Below are positions 8,979 through 18,265 of a stretch of DNA of 64,000 nt, in pieces. The DNA is taken from the NCBI RefSeq assembly GCF_013839425.1, contig NZ_JACDNP010000001.1, forward strand, positions 186,001-250,000, in the 5' to 3' direction. The position numbers and the translations under genes were made by a program. Source of the stretch: Halorhabdus salina (GTDB lineage Archaea; Halobacteriota; Halobacteria; Halobacteriales; Haloarculaceae). Position 1 is the first letter of the stretch; each line of letters opens with the position of its first letter. The notes beneath the pieces were generated by a model. The model worked only from the letters and a program-made list of their open reading frames with translations, was not told the origin of the DNA and did not search any database.

Positions 8979-10148
8979 TCAGTCCGCCCCGAGGTCGTAC
9001 AGTTTCCGGAACGCGATCGTCGGAAACCGTGGTTCCAGGCGGCTCGGTGGACGACCGGACCCGCTTGTCCGCTCGGCGGTGACGCGATGGAAGATATCGG
9101 CGTCTGCGAGTTCGTAGAGAAACCGCCTGATGGTTCCGGTCGAGAGGTCAACCCGTGTCGAGTCTGCGATCGCCTCGGTGGTCTCGCTGACTGATGAGAG
9201 ATATGTATCATCAAGTTCCAGAAACGCTCGCAACACGCGTCGTCGATTCGGTGCGAGTGCCAGGACGGTCCCCAGTGATGTACCTCCCTTCGGGACGGCT
9301 TCGATACCTGCTTCGATGTCTGCCGACCGGAGCGTTTCTCGGCCGTTATCCTCGGCGAGGACTGTCGCACCGAACAGCGCGGCGAGGGCATCGTGTGCGT
9401 TCCCGCCCGCCCGGGAAGCGATTTGGCGGGCCTGATCGTACGTCAGGACGTCGTCCGCGAGACCGGAGGAACCACGCGTCATCAACACGTCGATCAACAC
9501 TTGCTGGCCGTAGCCCGGTATTTCTATCTCTGCGAGGTCTGGTGCTCCGTCGACGTCACTCGGCGGCGTTTGGCCGATGAAGACTATCGCGATTGCGTCA
9601 TCGAGTGTTGCTAGTGCAGCATGGATATCAGTCGGCGACTGTTCGAGGGCGTCAGCGTGATCGACAGCGATCACCGCCCCAGGCCGGTCCGAAAGCAGTG
9701 ACTGGAGTCGAGCGGTGACTGTATCCGTACTGACACCACGCGAGGGCCCGTCACCGCCGGTCATATCAGAGAGGATCTGACGATACAGCTGGAATTCGCT
9801 ATCGACTTCACGACCGTTTACGTAGACTGACCGCGGCAATTCGACGCTCTGGGCTCTCGTCGTGGTTTGGATAGCTGTTCGTGGCTGCATCGCCGGCGTC
9901 TCCAGGTGGGAAAACACCGCGGAGACAACAGCTGACTTGCCGCTGCCCGGTGGCCCCCACACGTACCCATCTGGTGGGAGCGAGCCGTCGAAAACGGGAT
10001 TGAGGTGGTCGAGGAGGCGTTCGACGACCGGACCCCGACCGACAGGCTCTGGGACGTGTACGGCCGGATTGAGCAGGTCGTAGTCGAGGACCAACGTCTG
10101 ATCCGTCCCGCGTTGCCGTCGTCGTCTGATTCGGGCCTCGATGTCCAT
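8979..10148 (-). CDS. Divergent Orc1/Cdc6-like AAA ATPase
   Basis: 389 residues, close to archaeal Orc1/Cdc6 length. After a basic start (RIRRRRQR) and an LLNP/VPEP...GR segment there is a good Walker A, GPPGSGKS (65-72). The Walker B region reads VIAVDHAD (159-166), with His where Orc1/Cdc6 has the catalytic Glu. The lid (AGGNAHDAL) and a C-terminal winged-helix domain (from about 300) are recognisable. True Orc1/Cdc6 proteins bind origin boxes; this divergent version may be a regulator or a non-initiator paralogue. It stands alone, convergent with the ROK kinase, and its promoter carries a 19-bp palindrome. Confidence 0.72.
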   Translation of the reverse strand: MDIEARIRRRRQRGTDQTLVLDYDLLNPAVHVPEPVGRGPVVERLLDHLNPVFDGSLPPDGYVWGPPGSGKSAVVSAVFSHLETPAMQPRTAIQTTTRAQSVELPRSVYVNGREVDSEFQLYRQILSDMTGGDGPSRGVSTDTVTARLQSLLSDRPGAVIAVDHADALEQSPTDIHAALATLDDAIAIVFIGQTPPSDVDGAPDLAEIEIPGYGQQVLIDVLMTRGSSGLADDVLTYDQARQIASRAGGNAHDALAALFGATVLAEDNGRETLRSADIEAGIEAVPKGGTSLGTVLALAPNRRRVLRAFLELDDTYLSSVSETTEAIADSTRVDLSTGTIRRFLYELADADIFHRVTAERTSGSGRPPSRLEPRFPTIAFRKLYDLGAD

Positions 10149-10174
10149 TGTCGATGTATCGTTTTGTATATCGT

Positions 10175-10193
10175 TTTTGATCGCCGATCAAAA
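10175..10193. promoter_or_regulatory. 19-bp palindrome upstream of the Orc1/Cdc6-like gene
   Basis: ttttgatcg-c-cgatcaaaa is a perfect 9+1+9 inverted repeat starting 27 bases upstream of the minus-strand ATG at 10148, where the TATA/BRE of a leaderless gene would lie. A second short inverted repeat, aaaccg-ctc-cggttt (10191-10205), adjoins it. Best explained as an operator, possibly autoregulatory. It does not resemble the G-string-containing haloarchaeal origin boxes I know. Confidence 0.5.
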
Positions 10194-10395
10194 CCGCTCC
10201 GGTTTGAGGGATGGCCGAAAGCAACTATCGAAGTGCAATCTCTGCCAGGGCATCCAGTATCGTCCCGTCGCTCCGAACGCAGCGACGGACAGCTGAGTTC
10301 TCCGCGAGGTGACCCTCTCCAACCGTCCGTTCGGCCGGTGAGAGCACTTCCCGAGACGTTCGAGTCTTCTCTTCAAATAGAAAGTAAACTCTGAT

Positions 10396-11478
10396 CTAGA
10401 GGTAACCAGCGTTCGGCAGGACGCCGACAATTGACAACACGGCGACGATGAACATGACGATCGCGATGGCCATCGCCGGCGGGTCGACGTGGGTACCCGA
10501 ATGGGCGTAGAACAGCCGCTGGGTCAATTCACCGAACAGACCGGTGACTGCACCGAAGACGCCCGCGGCGAGTAACGCGATGACGGGGCTAAACTCGGGC
10601 AGCAAGACGGCTGCCCCGACCGATCCCAGAAGTGTAATGTGGTGGGTCACCGGGATCTTCTCGACGCCAAGATTCAGGAACAGCAGACTCATCGCCGAGA
10701 TGCCATAGCCCATGAAGATGCTCCCGGTTTTGATGTAGATGAAACCAGCGAGGATACCGCCGACGAGCCCGATCGCCGTGACGCCTGACCACCGGTACTG
10801 GTGGGGGAGCCACGGTTCAGTCGCCAGTCGACCGGCATGTTCCTCGCGCCCACTGTCGGCCTTTGGATGTGATTCCTCCTGCTCGAACGGCGACATGTCG
10901 AGATACCCGTTCCCCTTCGACGTCCCGATGATCGGGTAGCCAAAGACCGGGCGCGCGAGAAACGCGGTCGCGAAGACCGAAAACGCGATGAAGTCGGTCA
11001 CTGCGGTTCCATCGACGACGACGACCGCATACCCAACTTCAGTGATCAACATACCGATCGCCCCGAAGATTGCGCCCACAGCGAGAATATCGGGTTTCGT
11101 CCCGAAGGCGTACGAGATGTCTTTCCCGAAGTGATAATCCCAGCCGTTGGGTTCCATCTCGGGATATTTCTTGGCTGCGTAGGCGGTCGCCGCGACGCCA
11201 CCCGCGAAGGCGATGTGGGGGCCGGTGATCGCCCCGAACCCGATGACGCCAGTCACGTCGCCCGTGAAGGCGGTTCCGGGGACGGCCTCGAGACCGAAGA
11301 CGCGAGTGACGATGTCGATCCCTTCACCGAGAAAGACCACGAAGCCGGTGAAGATGAAGGCGGGGAGCGCACCGAGGGCGGCACCGAACGCGCCGCCTGC
11401 AAGCGCCGTGATGAGTAAGAGGGCAAAGTCCTCCCAGGAGCCGCCGATCACCGGAACCGCGAGGAAGACGTCGAGCAT
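10396..11478 (-). CDS. Polytopic membrane protein of the glycerol operon (putative glycerol uptake protein, GlpX-like of haloarchaea)
   Basis: 360 residues from the ATG at 11478, two bases after the glpK stop, so the genes are almost certainly co-transcribed. About nine to ten hydrophobic segments with many Gly/Ala (AGGAFGAALGALPAF, GAIFGAIGMLITEVGYA, VGGILAGFIYIKTG) and one long hydrophilic loop in the middle (around residues 205-240). It is not an aquaporin: I see no NPA motifs. The same kind of protein accompanies glpK in other haloarchaea, where a glycerol facilitator role was proposed from context. Function here is therefore by neighbourhood only. Confidence 0.7.
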   Translation of the reverse strand: MLDVFLAVPVIGGSWEDFALLLITALAGGAFGAALGALPAFIFTGFVVFLGEGIDIVTRVFGLEAVPGTAFTGDVTGVIGFGAITGPHIAFAGGVAATAYAAKKYPEMEPNGWDYHFGKDISYAFGTKPDILAVGAIFGAIGMLITEVGYAVVVVDGTAVTDFIAFSVFATAFLARPVFGYPIIGTSKGNGYLDMSPFEQEESHPKADSGREEHAGRLATEPWLPHQYRWSGVTAIGLVGGILAGFIYIKTGSIFMGYGISAMSLLFLNLGVEKIPVTHHITLLGSVGAAVLLPEFSPVIALLAAGVFGAVTGLFGELTQRLFYAHSGTHVDPPAMAIAIVMFIVAVLSIVGVLPNAGYL

Positions 11479-11480
11479 GG

Positions 11481-13022
11481 TTACTCGTCTCCCTCGTCCT
11501 GTGCCCACCCGAGTGATCGCTCGACGGCGTCGTCCCAGCGATCGTAGAGAGTGTGCGCTTCCCCGGCGTCGATCTCGGGGGAGAATTCACGGTCGACGAC
11601 CCAATTGTCACGGAGTTCCTCCTGGGTTTCCCAGTAGCCGACGGCGAGCCCGGCGGCGTAGGCGGCACCGAGTGCGGTCGTCTCGTCGACCTCAGGCCGG
11701 ACGATGTCCGTCTGGATGATGTCCGATTGGAGCTGACAGAGGAAGTTGTTCTTGACCGCGCCACCGTCCACCCGGAGTGACGTTGTTTCGACCCCGGAAT
11801 CCGCTTCCATGGCCTCGGCGACATCCCGCGTCAGATAGCCGATCGATTCCAGCGTCGCACGCACGATGTGTTCCTTTTGAGTGCCACGGGTCATTCCTAC
11901 AATGGTCCCGCGGGCCCGGCCGTCCCAGTGTGGCGCTCCGAGACCGGTGAAGGCAGGGACCATGTAGACGCCGTCGGTCGAGTCGACAGAGCTGGCGAGT
12001 TCAGCCGTCTGTGCGGCATTGTTGATCAGATCGACATCCTCCAGCCACTCGATCGCCGCGCCGGTCACGAAGATCGATCCCTCCAGAGCGTACTGGACGG
12101 GTTCGCCGGACATCTGGAACCCGATCGTGGTCAATAGTCCGTGTTCGGACTCGACGGCTTCAGTCCCCGTGTTCATCAGGTAGAACGACCCGGTCCCGTA
12201 GGTGTTTTTGGCATCACCCTTATCGAAACAGGTCTGACCGAACAGTGCGGCCTGTTGGTCACCCAACGCCCCCGCGACCGGGATCGCTTCGCCGAGGAAC
12301 CCGTCCGGGTCCGTGTGCCCGTAGTAGTTCCCGTCCGAAGAGGGACGTACCTCGGGTAGCATCGGTTCGGGAACGTCGAACTCCTCAAGAAGTTCGTCGT
12401 CCCACTCGAGGTCGTGGATGTTGTACAACATCGTCCGGGAGGCGTTGGTCACGTCCGTGATGTGATTGCCGGTGAGGTTGTGGATGAGCCAGGAGTCGGG
12501 GGTGCCCATCAGAAGCTCGCCGGCTGCTGCCCGGTCCCGGACGTTCTCTGCGCGAGTACTCTGTAACTTGAGCGGTTCGGCGTTATCTAAGAGCCACTCC
12601 GTTTTCGTCGCCGAGAAGTACGCGTCGGCCTCCAGTCCGGTCTTCGAACGGATCCACTCGACTTTCTCGTCGTCCTGGAGCTCCTCGACCCGATCGGTCG
12701 TCCGGCGGTCTTGCCAGACGATCGCGTTGTGGATCGGCCGACCCGAGGGCTCGTCCCAGACGATTGTGGTCTCGCGTTGGTTGGTGATCCCGATCCCCTC
12801 GAGTTGGGCAGGTTCGACAGACGCCTTTTCGAGCCCTTTCAAGACGACATCCTGGGTGTTCTCCCAGATCTCTATCGGATCGTGTTCGACCCACCCGGGC
12901 TCCGGGTAAATCTGTTCGTGTGTCTCGTATGCGTTTGAAACGATCTGCCCACTGTGATCGAAGACCATGAACCGAGTCCCAGTCGTCCCTTGGTCGATGG
13001 CGCCGATGTACGTGTCTGTCAT
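11481..13022 (-). CDS. glpK: Glycerol kinase
   Basis: 513 residues, the usual length. Phosphorylates glycerol to glycerol-3-phosphate with ATP, which traps it in the cell. FGGY-family features: N-terminal AIDQGTTGTRF, WVEHDPIEIW, ITNQRET, IVWQDRRT, YGTGSFYLMNTG, the GAPHW turn and SLRVDGGAVKNNF. Divergently transcribed from glpABC, with a 201-base promoter region between, and followed by the putative glycerol uptake protein. Together they form the standard haloarchaeal glycerol catabolism locus. Confidence 0.97.
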   Translation of the reverse strand: MTDTYIGAIDQGTTGTRFMVFDHSGQIVSNAYETHEQIYPEPGWVEHDPIEIWENTQDVVLKGLEKASVEPAQLEGIGITNQRETTIVWDEPSGRPIHNAIVWQDRRTTDRVEELQDDEKVEWIRSKTGLEADAYFSATKTEWLLDNAEPLKLQSTRAENVRDRAAAGELLMGTPDSWLIHNLTGNHITDVTNASRTMLYNIHDLEWDDELLEEFDVPEPMLPEVRPSSDGNYYGHTDPDGFLGEAIPVAGALGDQQAALFGQTCFDKGDAKNTYGTGSFYLMNTGTEAVESEHGLLTTIGFQMSGEPVQYALEGSIFVTGAAIEWLEDVDLINNAAQTAELASSVDSTDGVYMVPAFTGLGAPHWDGRARGTIVGMTRGTQKEHIVRATLESIGYLTRDVAEAMEADSGVETTSLRVDGGAVKNNFLCQLQSDIIQTDIVRPEVDETTALGAAYAAGLAVGYWETQEELRDNWVVDREFSPEIDAGEAHTLYDRWDDAVERSLGWAQDEGDE

Positions 13023-13223
13023 GTGTAGTCCAGTGGAGACAATACTTTATTAGCATGCCTCCATCCGAGAGTATACAACAGAATCATTAATTATAAATCT
13101 GCCGAATGGATCGGATAATACAGGATTTTATTGCCCATTTCGAAGTATCGAATTCAAAGTTCACTATCGGCCCGGGACTGGAGTAACAATAAAGTGGGAG
13201 TGGACCGTTATTAATGATATTAA
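13023..13223. promoter_or_regulatory. Divergent glpK / glpA promoter region
   Basis: AT-rich 201 bases separating the two halves of the glycerol locus. On the plus strand aataaagt near 13188 lies about 35 bases before the glpA ATG at 13224; the minus strand has the same aataaagt word (13044-13051 region) a similar distance before glpK. The shared word suggests both directions use alike core promoters and may be co-regulated, as expected for glycerol induction. No operator can be named. Confidence 0.55.
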
Positions 13224-14972
13224 ATGAACAACACACCTCACGTGGTCGTCGTCGGTGGCGGGTCGACGGGCGTCGGCATCGCTCGCGACGCGGCGATGCG
13301 CGGGTTCGAGGTGACCCTCGTCGAGAAGGGGAATCTCACCCACGGCACGACCGGACGGATGCACGGGTTGTTGCACAGCGGCGGCCGATACGCCGTCTCA
13401 GATCAGGAGAGCGCACGCGAGTGTATCGAGGAGAACATGATTCTCCGGGAGATCGCGACCCACTGCGTCGAAGATACCGGGGGACTTTTCGTCAAACGGC
13501 CCGAAGATACCGAGGAGTACTATCAAGAGAAACTTGAGGGCTTACGGGCGTGTTCGATTCCGGCGACCGAACTCACCGCGGCGGAAGCACGGGCGCGCGA
13601 GCCGTATCTCGCGAAAGACATCGACAAAGCCATCGAAGTACCCGACGGCGCGATCGATCCGTTCCGGCTCTGTGTGGCCAACGCCAAGAGCGCCCAGAAC
13701 CACGGCGCGCGCGTCGAGACGTTCTCGGAAGTAACCGACCTACTGGTCGAAGACGGCGAGATCGTCGGCGTCGAAGTCACCCACGAGAGTGGCTCCGGCA
13801 ACCACGTCCATGGCGTCGAAGGGGCTGTCGAGGAAATTCGCGCCGATCACGTCGTCAACGCGGCCGGGGCCTGGACGGGCGAACTCGCTGCGATGGCGGA
13901 CATCGACGTCGAAGTCCGCCCCTCGAAGGGCGTCATGACGATCATGAACGTCCGGCAGGTCGACACCGTGATCAACCGCTGTAAACCCAAGGGCGATGCC
14001 GACATCGTCGTCCCCCACGAGACGACCGCAATCCTCGGGACGACCGACGAGGAGGTTAGCGATCCCGCCGAGTACCCCGAAGAACAGTGGGAAGTCGACC
14101 TGATGATCGAGGAACTCGGCAAACTCGTGCCGATCCTCGAGGACGCCCGGACGATCCGCTCTTTTTGGGGCGTGCGACCGCTGTACGAACCGCCCGACAC
14201 TGGGACCGACGACCCGACAGACATCACTCGACAGTTCTTCCTGCTCGATCACGACGAACGCGATGATCGGCCGGGCATGACGACCATCGTCGGCGGAAAG
14301 CTAACGACCTACCGGCTCATGGCCGAGCAACTCGTCGACCATCTGGCCGAGAAATTCGGGATCGAGGCGGCCTGCCGGACGGCCGAGGAACCACTCCCCG
14401 GCAGCGAGGACGAGGGAGCCATCGAGGCCGCCATGAACGAGTTCGGCCTTCGGTCCCCGATCGGCAAGCGCAGCGCCGAACGCCTCGGTTCACGGACTGC
14501 GGACGTTCTCGACACCGACGAGCCGAACCCGGTCGTCTGTGGGTGTGAGGCAGTGACGCGGGCCGAGGTACAGGACGCCATCGAAGAGTCTGGCAGCAAC
14601 CTCAACGCGGTCCGAATCCGGACCCGCGCCTCGATGGGGAACTGTCAGGGCGGGTTCTGCTCTCACCGGATGGCGAACGAACTCCACCCCGACTACGACG
14701 AGCGACAGGCCCGGACAGCACTAGACGAACTCTACCAGGAACGCTGGAAGGGCCAACGCCACGCGCTTTGGGGTGAACAACTCGGACAGGCGATGATTAC
14801 CTACGCGATGCACGCCTTGACGATGAACCGTGACCGCGATCCGGCAGCGACCGAGGACTCGCTGGATTTCGGTGCCTTTGACGCGGGACCGAGCACCGAG
14901 GCCAGGACAACGGCGGATGAGTCGGCGGGCATCGCCACCGACGGTGGCGAGGAGGGCACCCATGGCGATTGA
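13224..14972 (+). CDS. glpA: Anaerobic-type glycerol-3-phosphate dehydrogenase subunit A
   Basis: 582 residues. FAD subunit that oxidises glycerol-3-phosphate to DHAP. N-terminal dinucleotide motif [31 protein letters not shown] is the substrate-side signature; GVRPLYEPP and [14 protein letters not shown] follow. The C-terminal third has a BFD-like [2Fe-2S] domain with Cys residues in [12 protein letters not shown] and MGNCQGGFC. It overlaps glpB by 11 bases. Electrons pass through GlpB/GlpC to the membrane quinone pool; that route is known for E. coli GlpABC and assumed here. Confidence 0.95.
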   Translation: MNNTPHVVVVGGGSTGVGIARDAAMRGFEVTLVEKGNLTHGTTGRMHGLLHSGGRYAVSDQESARECIEENMILREIATHCVEDTGGLFVKRPEDTEEYYQEKLEGLRACSIPATELTAAEARAREPYLAKDIDKAIEVPDGAIDPFRLCVANAKSAQNHGARVETFSEVTDLLVEDGEIVGVEVTHESGSGNHVHGVEGAVEEIRADHVVNAAGAWTGELAAMADIDVEVRPSKGVMTIMNVRQVDTVINRCKPKGDADIVVPHETTAILGTTDEEVSDPAEYPEEQWEVDLMIEELGKLVPILEDARTIRSFWGVRPLYEPPDTGTDDPTDITRQFFLLDHDERDDRPGMTTIVGGKLTTYRLMAEQLVDHLAEKFGIEAACRTAEEPLPGSEDEGAIEAAMNEFGLRSPIGKRSAERLGSRTADVLDTDEPNPVVCGCEAVTRAEVQDAIEESGSNLNAVRIRTRASMGNCQGGFCSHRMANELHPDYDERQARTALDELYQERWKGQRHALWGEQLGQAMITYAMHALTMNRDRDPAATEDSLDFGAFDAGPSTEARTTADESAGIATDGGEEGTHGD

Positions 14973-16248
14973 CTCGGATGTCCTGGTGATCGGCGGTGGA
15001 ATCGCCGGGATCTCGTCGGCGCTGGCGGCTCGGCAAGCAGGGGCCGACGTGCGCCTCGTCAGCGAGGCTGAGACGACGCTGCATCACGCAAGCGGTCTGC
15101 TCGATGTGCTTGGATACCACCCGAACGCGGCTGGCGAGGGGCCGGTTGTCGACCCGTTCGACGCCATCGCGGACCTCCCGGACAGCCATCCCTATGCGAT
15201 CGTGGGCGAGAGCGCGGTTCGAGACGGACTCGCGCTTCTCGACGACGCTCTGGGCGAGGCATATCAGGGGAGTTACACCGACGCGAACGCCCTGGTTCCG
15301 ACCCACGGCGGGACGGTCAAGCCCACAGCACGGTATCCAGCGAGCGTCGCGGCGGGCCTCGCCAGCGACGACCGCGAAATGGTGCTGGTTGACTTCGAAC
15401 GTCTCACGGGCTTCGACGCCGGCGTCGCCGCCGACCACCTCGCAGCTGCGGGGATTCCCGCCGACACGAGCGCCGCGACCGTCGAATTCCCGATTGTCGT
15501 GCGCGACGACGCGAAAGTAACTCGCTATGCCCATCTGCTGGACGAGAACCCGACGGTCACAGTCGAGGGACGCGAACGGCGTGTCCGGGCCGCTCTCGCC
15601 GACGCCATCGAACCACACGTCGGCGATGCCGAACGGGTCGGGTTCCCTGCCGTGCTGGGGGTCGATCATCCGGCGGAGATCCGGGCGGAACTCCAAGACC
15701 GCCTCGACGCGGCGATCTTCGAGGTGCCGATGGGGCCGCCCAGCGTCCCCGGACTCCGACTGGAAGATCGGCTCTATGCCGCCCTCGATGATGCGGGCGG
15801 ACGGATCGAGGCCGGCGGTGGCCCGATCGTGGGATTCGACGCCACCGAGGGGACGATCTCGGAAGTGTATCTGGATCGCTCCGGGAGCCCAATCCCCTAC
15901 GCGGCAGACCAATACGTCCTCGCAACGGGCGACGTGGCCGGTGGCGGTATCGACTCCGACCGGGAGGGCGTCACCGAGCCGATTTTCGGCTGTCACGTTC
16001 CCCACCCAACGGATCGCTACGAGTGGTTCGACGAAGCGGCCTTTGGCGATCACGACTTCGCGGAGTTTGGTGTGGTCATCGACGAGATGCTTCGGCCAGT
16101 CGCAGAGACTGGTGACCCCGAGTTCTCGAACCTCCGGGCGGCGGGGGCCGTGATCGGTGGCTACGACTATCCTGCGGAGAAATCGGCGAGCGGTGTTTCG
16201 ATCGCGACCGGCTACGCTGCCGGTCGCCAAGCGGCGAGGGAGGCTTGA
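14962..16248 (+). CDS. glpB: Glycerol-3-phosphate dehydrogenase subunit B
   Basis: 428 residues from the ATG at 14962, overlapping the end of glpA. Flavoprotein subunit of GlpABC: N-terminal [21 protein letters not shown], then the GlpB-typical [14 protein letters not shown] region, and a C-terminal [23 protein letters not shown] motif shared with the family. It serves as an electron-transfer partner between GlpA and GlpC. Spacing to glpC is 4 bases, so the three genes form one operon. Confidence 0.92.
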   Translation: MAIDSDVLVIGGGIAGISSALAARQAGADVRLVSEAETTLHHASGLLDVLGYHPNAAGEGPVVDPFDAIADLPDSHPYAIVGESAVRDGLALLDDALGEAYQGSYTDANALVPTHGGTVKPTARYPASVAAGLASDDREMVLVDFERLTGFDAGVAADHLAAAGIPADTSAATVEFPIVVRDDAKVTRYAHLLDENPTVTVEGRERRVRAALADAIEPHVGDAERVGFPAVLGVDHPAEIRAELQDRLDAAIFEVPMGPPSVPGLRLEDRLYAALDDAGGRIEAGGGPIVGFDATEGTISEVYLDRSGSPIPYAADQYVLATGDVAGGGIDSDREGVTEPIFGCHVPHPTDRYEWFDEAAFGDHDFAEFGVVIDEMLRPVAETGDPEFSNLRAAGAVIGGYDYPAEKSASGVSIATGYAAGRQAAREA

Positions 16249-16252
16249 TCCA

Positions 16253-17626
16253 ATGAGTGATACACAGCGCGGCGATACCGGGACGGATCGTGACGAGGCC
16301 GAGACCGAGTCGGACCCACCGGAGGGCTACGAACCACTCGACGTCTTTGGCACGACGACCGAGATGGATCTCAGGTCCGGGGCCGACAACTGTACGAAGG
16401 TCGGGACCTGTGACGCCGAGTGTCCCGTCGCCGAAGTCAATGACGACTTTCCTGGCCCGCAGTTCCAGGGACCCGAACAGTGGCGACTCTCTGAGAAGGA
16501 CGACGTCGAGATCGACGATTCGATCACTGAGTGCTCGAACTGTCTCCAATGTGATAGCGGGTGTCCCTCCGGGGTGCCCTTCAGCGAGATGCACAACACC
16601 GCACGGGCGAAGTACGTCATGGAGGACCAGCCCCTTTCGATCAAGAAGATCCGCAATCGGATCCTCGCCAACTACCGGACTTCGGCCTGGCTGGCCTCGA
16701 AGCTCCCCCGGACGGCGAATTTCTTCATGAACAACGGGGTCGTCCGATGGGCCATGGAGAAGACGATGAAGATCCCAAGCGAACGGGAGTTTCCGGAGTT
16801 TGCCACCCAGACGTTTCGGGAATGGTGGGGAAAGCGAGGCGGCGAAGCCGCCTCGAAAGAGCGAGCGCGGGCGGCGCGAACAGAGCGAGGGGAGGAGCGG
16901 GACGCGGACAAGCGCGTCGCGTACTTCCACGGCTGCTATTCGAACTACAACACGACCGAGGTCGCCAAAGCGATGGTTCGGGTCTATGAATCACTGGGCT
17001 ATGAGATCACGGTCCCGAAACAGAAGTGCTCGGGGACGCCGATGTTCGCCAACGGCCGCGTTGATGACGCCCGGCGACACGCGAAAGTCAATGTCGAACA
17101 CATGGGCAACGCGATCGCTGAGGGCTACGACGTGATCTGCACCTGTTCATCGTGTTCGCTTGCGCTCCGCCAGGAATACCCCGATCTGTTCGACTTAGAG
17201 GGGATCGACGAACTCGCCGCCCACACCTACGATGCCATGGAGTACCTCCGGATCCACGAGGATCTCGAAGCCGAACTCGCTGGGGCCGAGGTCGAGGAGT
17301 TCCCCGACGTCGCCTATCACGCGCCGTGTCACTCACGGAATCAGGGCCTGGGCCGCCAGGCCGTCGAACTCTTCGAAGACGTCGAAGGCGTCACCGTCAC
17401 CGATGTCGGTGACTCCTGTTCGGGCATCTCGGGGACCTACGGCTGGAAATCGGAAAAGTACGAGACCTCGATGGAGATCGGCGAAGAGATGTTCGATCAC
17501 ATGGAAGAAGCCGACGCTCAGGCCGGCATGACCGAGTGTCCGACCTGCTCGATGCAGATGGAACACGGGACGGGCTACGAGATTTCCCACCCGATGGAGT
17601 TACTTGAAGCCGTACTCGTCGACTGA
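16253..17626 (+). CDS. glpC: Glycerol-3-phosphate dehydrogenase subunit C (iron-sulfur, CCG domains)
   Basis: 457 residues from the ATG at 16253. It anchors GlpAB and passes electrons to quinone. Two N-terminal Fe-S motifs: the first reads C47-x5-C53-x3-C57 with Val50 where a Cys is usual; the second, CSNCLQCDSGCP (Cys94, 97, 100, 104), is complete. Two CCG-type domains follow (HGCYSNYN...KCSGTP; APCHSRNQG...SCSGISGTYG), ending CPTCSMQMEHG. Residues about 194-220 are a charged low-complexity insert (KERARAARTERGEERDADK) encoded by a palindromic stretch. Some haloarchaeal relatives probably lack it. Confidence 0.92.
   Translation: MSDTQRGDTGTDRDEAETESDPPEGYEPLDVFGTTTEMDLRSGADNCTKVGTCDAECPVAEVNDDFPGPQFQGPEQWRLSEKDDVEIDDSITECSNCLQCDSGCPSGVPFSEMHNTARAKYVMEDQPLSIKKIRNRILANYRTSAWLASKLPRTANFFMNNGVVRWAMEKTMKIPSEREFPEFATQTFREWWGKRGGEAASKERARAARTERGEERDADKRVAYFHGCYSNYNTTEVAKAMVRVYESLGYEITVPKQKCSGTPMFANGRVDDARRHAKVNVEHMGNAIAEGYDVICTCSSCSLALRQEYPDLFDLEGIDELAAHTYDAMEYLRIHEDLEAELAGAEVEEFPDVAYHAPCHSRNQGLGRQAVELFEDVEGVTVTDVGDSCSGISGTYGWKSEKYETSMEIGEEMFDHMEEADAQAGMTECPTCSMQMEHGTGYEISHPMELLEAVLVD
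16835..16855. repeat. Perfect 9-bp hairpin inside glpC
   Basis: cgaggcggc-gaa-gccgcctcg is a perfect inverted repeat with a 3-base loop, followed by GC-rich purine-biased sequence up to about 16900. It sits in the middle of the reading frame and encodes the start of a charged insert between the Fe-S and CCG domains. It may be a palindromic element captured in the gene. Confidence 0.5.
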
Positions 17627-17729
17627 TGACGATCAGGTGATCTCCAATCCGACATGCGTGCCGTGGGACGACGCTTGTCCGCCTTGGGCGGGGCGAAATC
17701 GCTATTTCGATCGTTCCTGATCGGGTCGA

Positions 17730-18182
17730 TCAGTCGTCTCCTTTGACAAACGTGACTGGGCAGGACGCATCCAGCATGATGTCCTGGGCGACGCTACCGA
17801 ACACTGCTTTCCCGCTCGGCGAGCGTTTGCTCCCGCCGACAACGATCCGGTCGGCCCCGATCTCGGCCGCGTGGTCGACAATTTCAGTCGCGTGATCGCC
17901 CTTTCGGCCACGGATATCGTACTCGATGCCCGCCGAGTCAAGAACCCCCGTCAAGTCCTTTATCGTCCCGTGGCGACGGGCGACCTCGGAGGGGTCAGGC
18001 GCCGTGTGCTCATCGAAGTCGAGCCGATCGATCACGTCGTCGAACTCACTCGGCGTGAATACGTGTACGAGGTCAACGGTCGCGTCGCTTGGCCCGGCGA
18101 CTTCGACGACGGTTTCGGCGAGTTCGTCGGCACGATCACTATCTTTCGGCCCGACGGCCAGCAGAACGGTTTCGAGCGTCAT
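17730..18182 (-). CDS. UspA-family universal stress protein
   Basis: 150 residues from the ATG at 18182; an upstream in-frame extension is hydrophobic and atypical. Single Usp domain: N-terminal TVLLAVGPKDSD and the C-terminal nucleotide loop IVVGGSKRSPSGKAVFGS, so ATP/AMP binding is plausible, with Lys at one of the usual Gly positions. The C-terminal strand CPVTFVKGDD is typical. It lies 83 bases downstream of the ppc stop on the same strand. The role is probably general stress or energy sensing; no partner can be named. Confidence 0.9.
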   Translation of the reverse strand: MTLETVLLAVGPKDSDRADELAETVVEVAGPSDATVDLVHVFTPSEFDDVIDRLDFDEHTAPDPSEVARRHGTIKDLTGVLDSAGIEYDIRGRKGDHATEIVDHAAEIGADRIVVGGSKRSPSGKAVFGSVAQDIMLDASCPVTFVKGDD

Positions 18183-18265
18183 AGTTACAGATACGAGCCA
18201 GATAATAAGAAACCACGTGTTCTTGTGCGCCAATCGGGCCAGGAAGGCCATCGAGACCGGACGGC

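Noticed and set aside
8857-10395. Replication origin around the Orc1/Cdc6-like gene
   Set aside because: No repeated origin-recognition boxes with G-strings and no long AT-rich unwinding element are visible; the palindromes fit operators better.
14797-16230. 477-codon antisense frame over glpA/glpB
   Set aside because: A shadow of codon bias in GC-rich DNA; basic, His/Arg-rich translation. The same applies to antisense frames at 7690-8724, 48405-49778 and 58210-59511.
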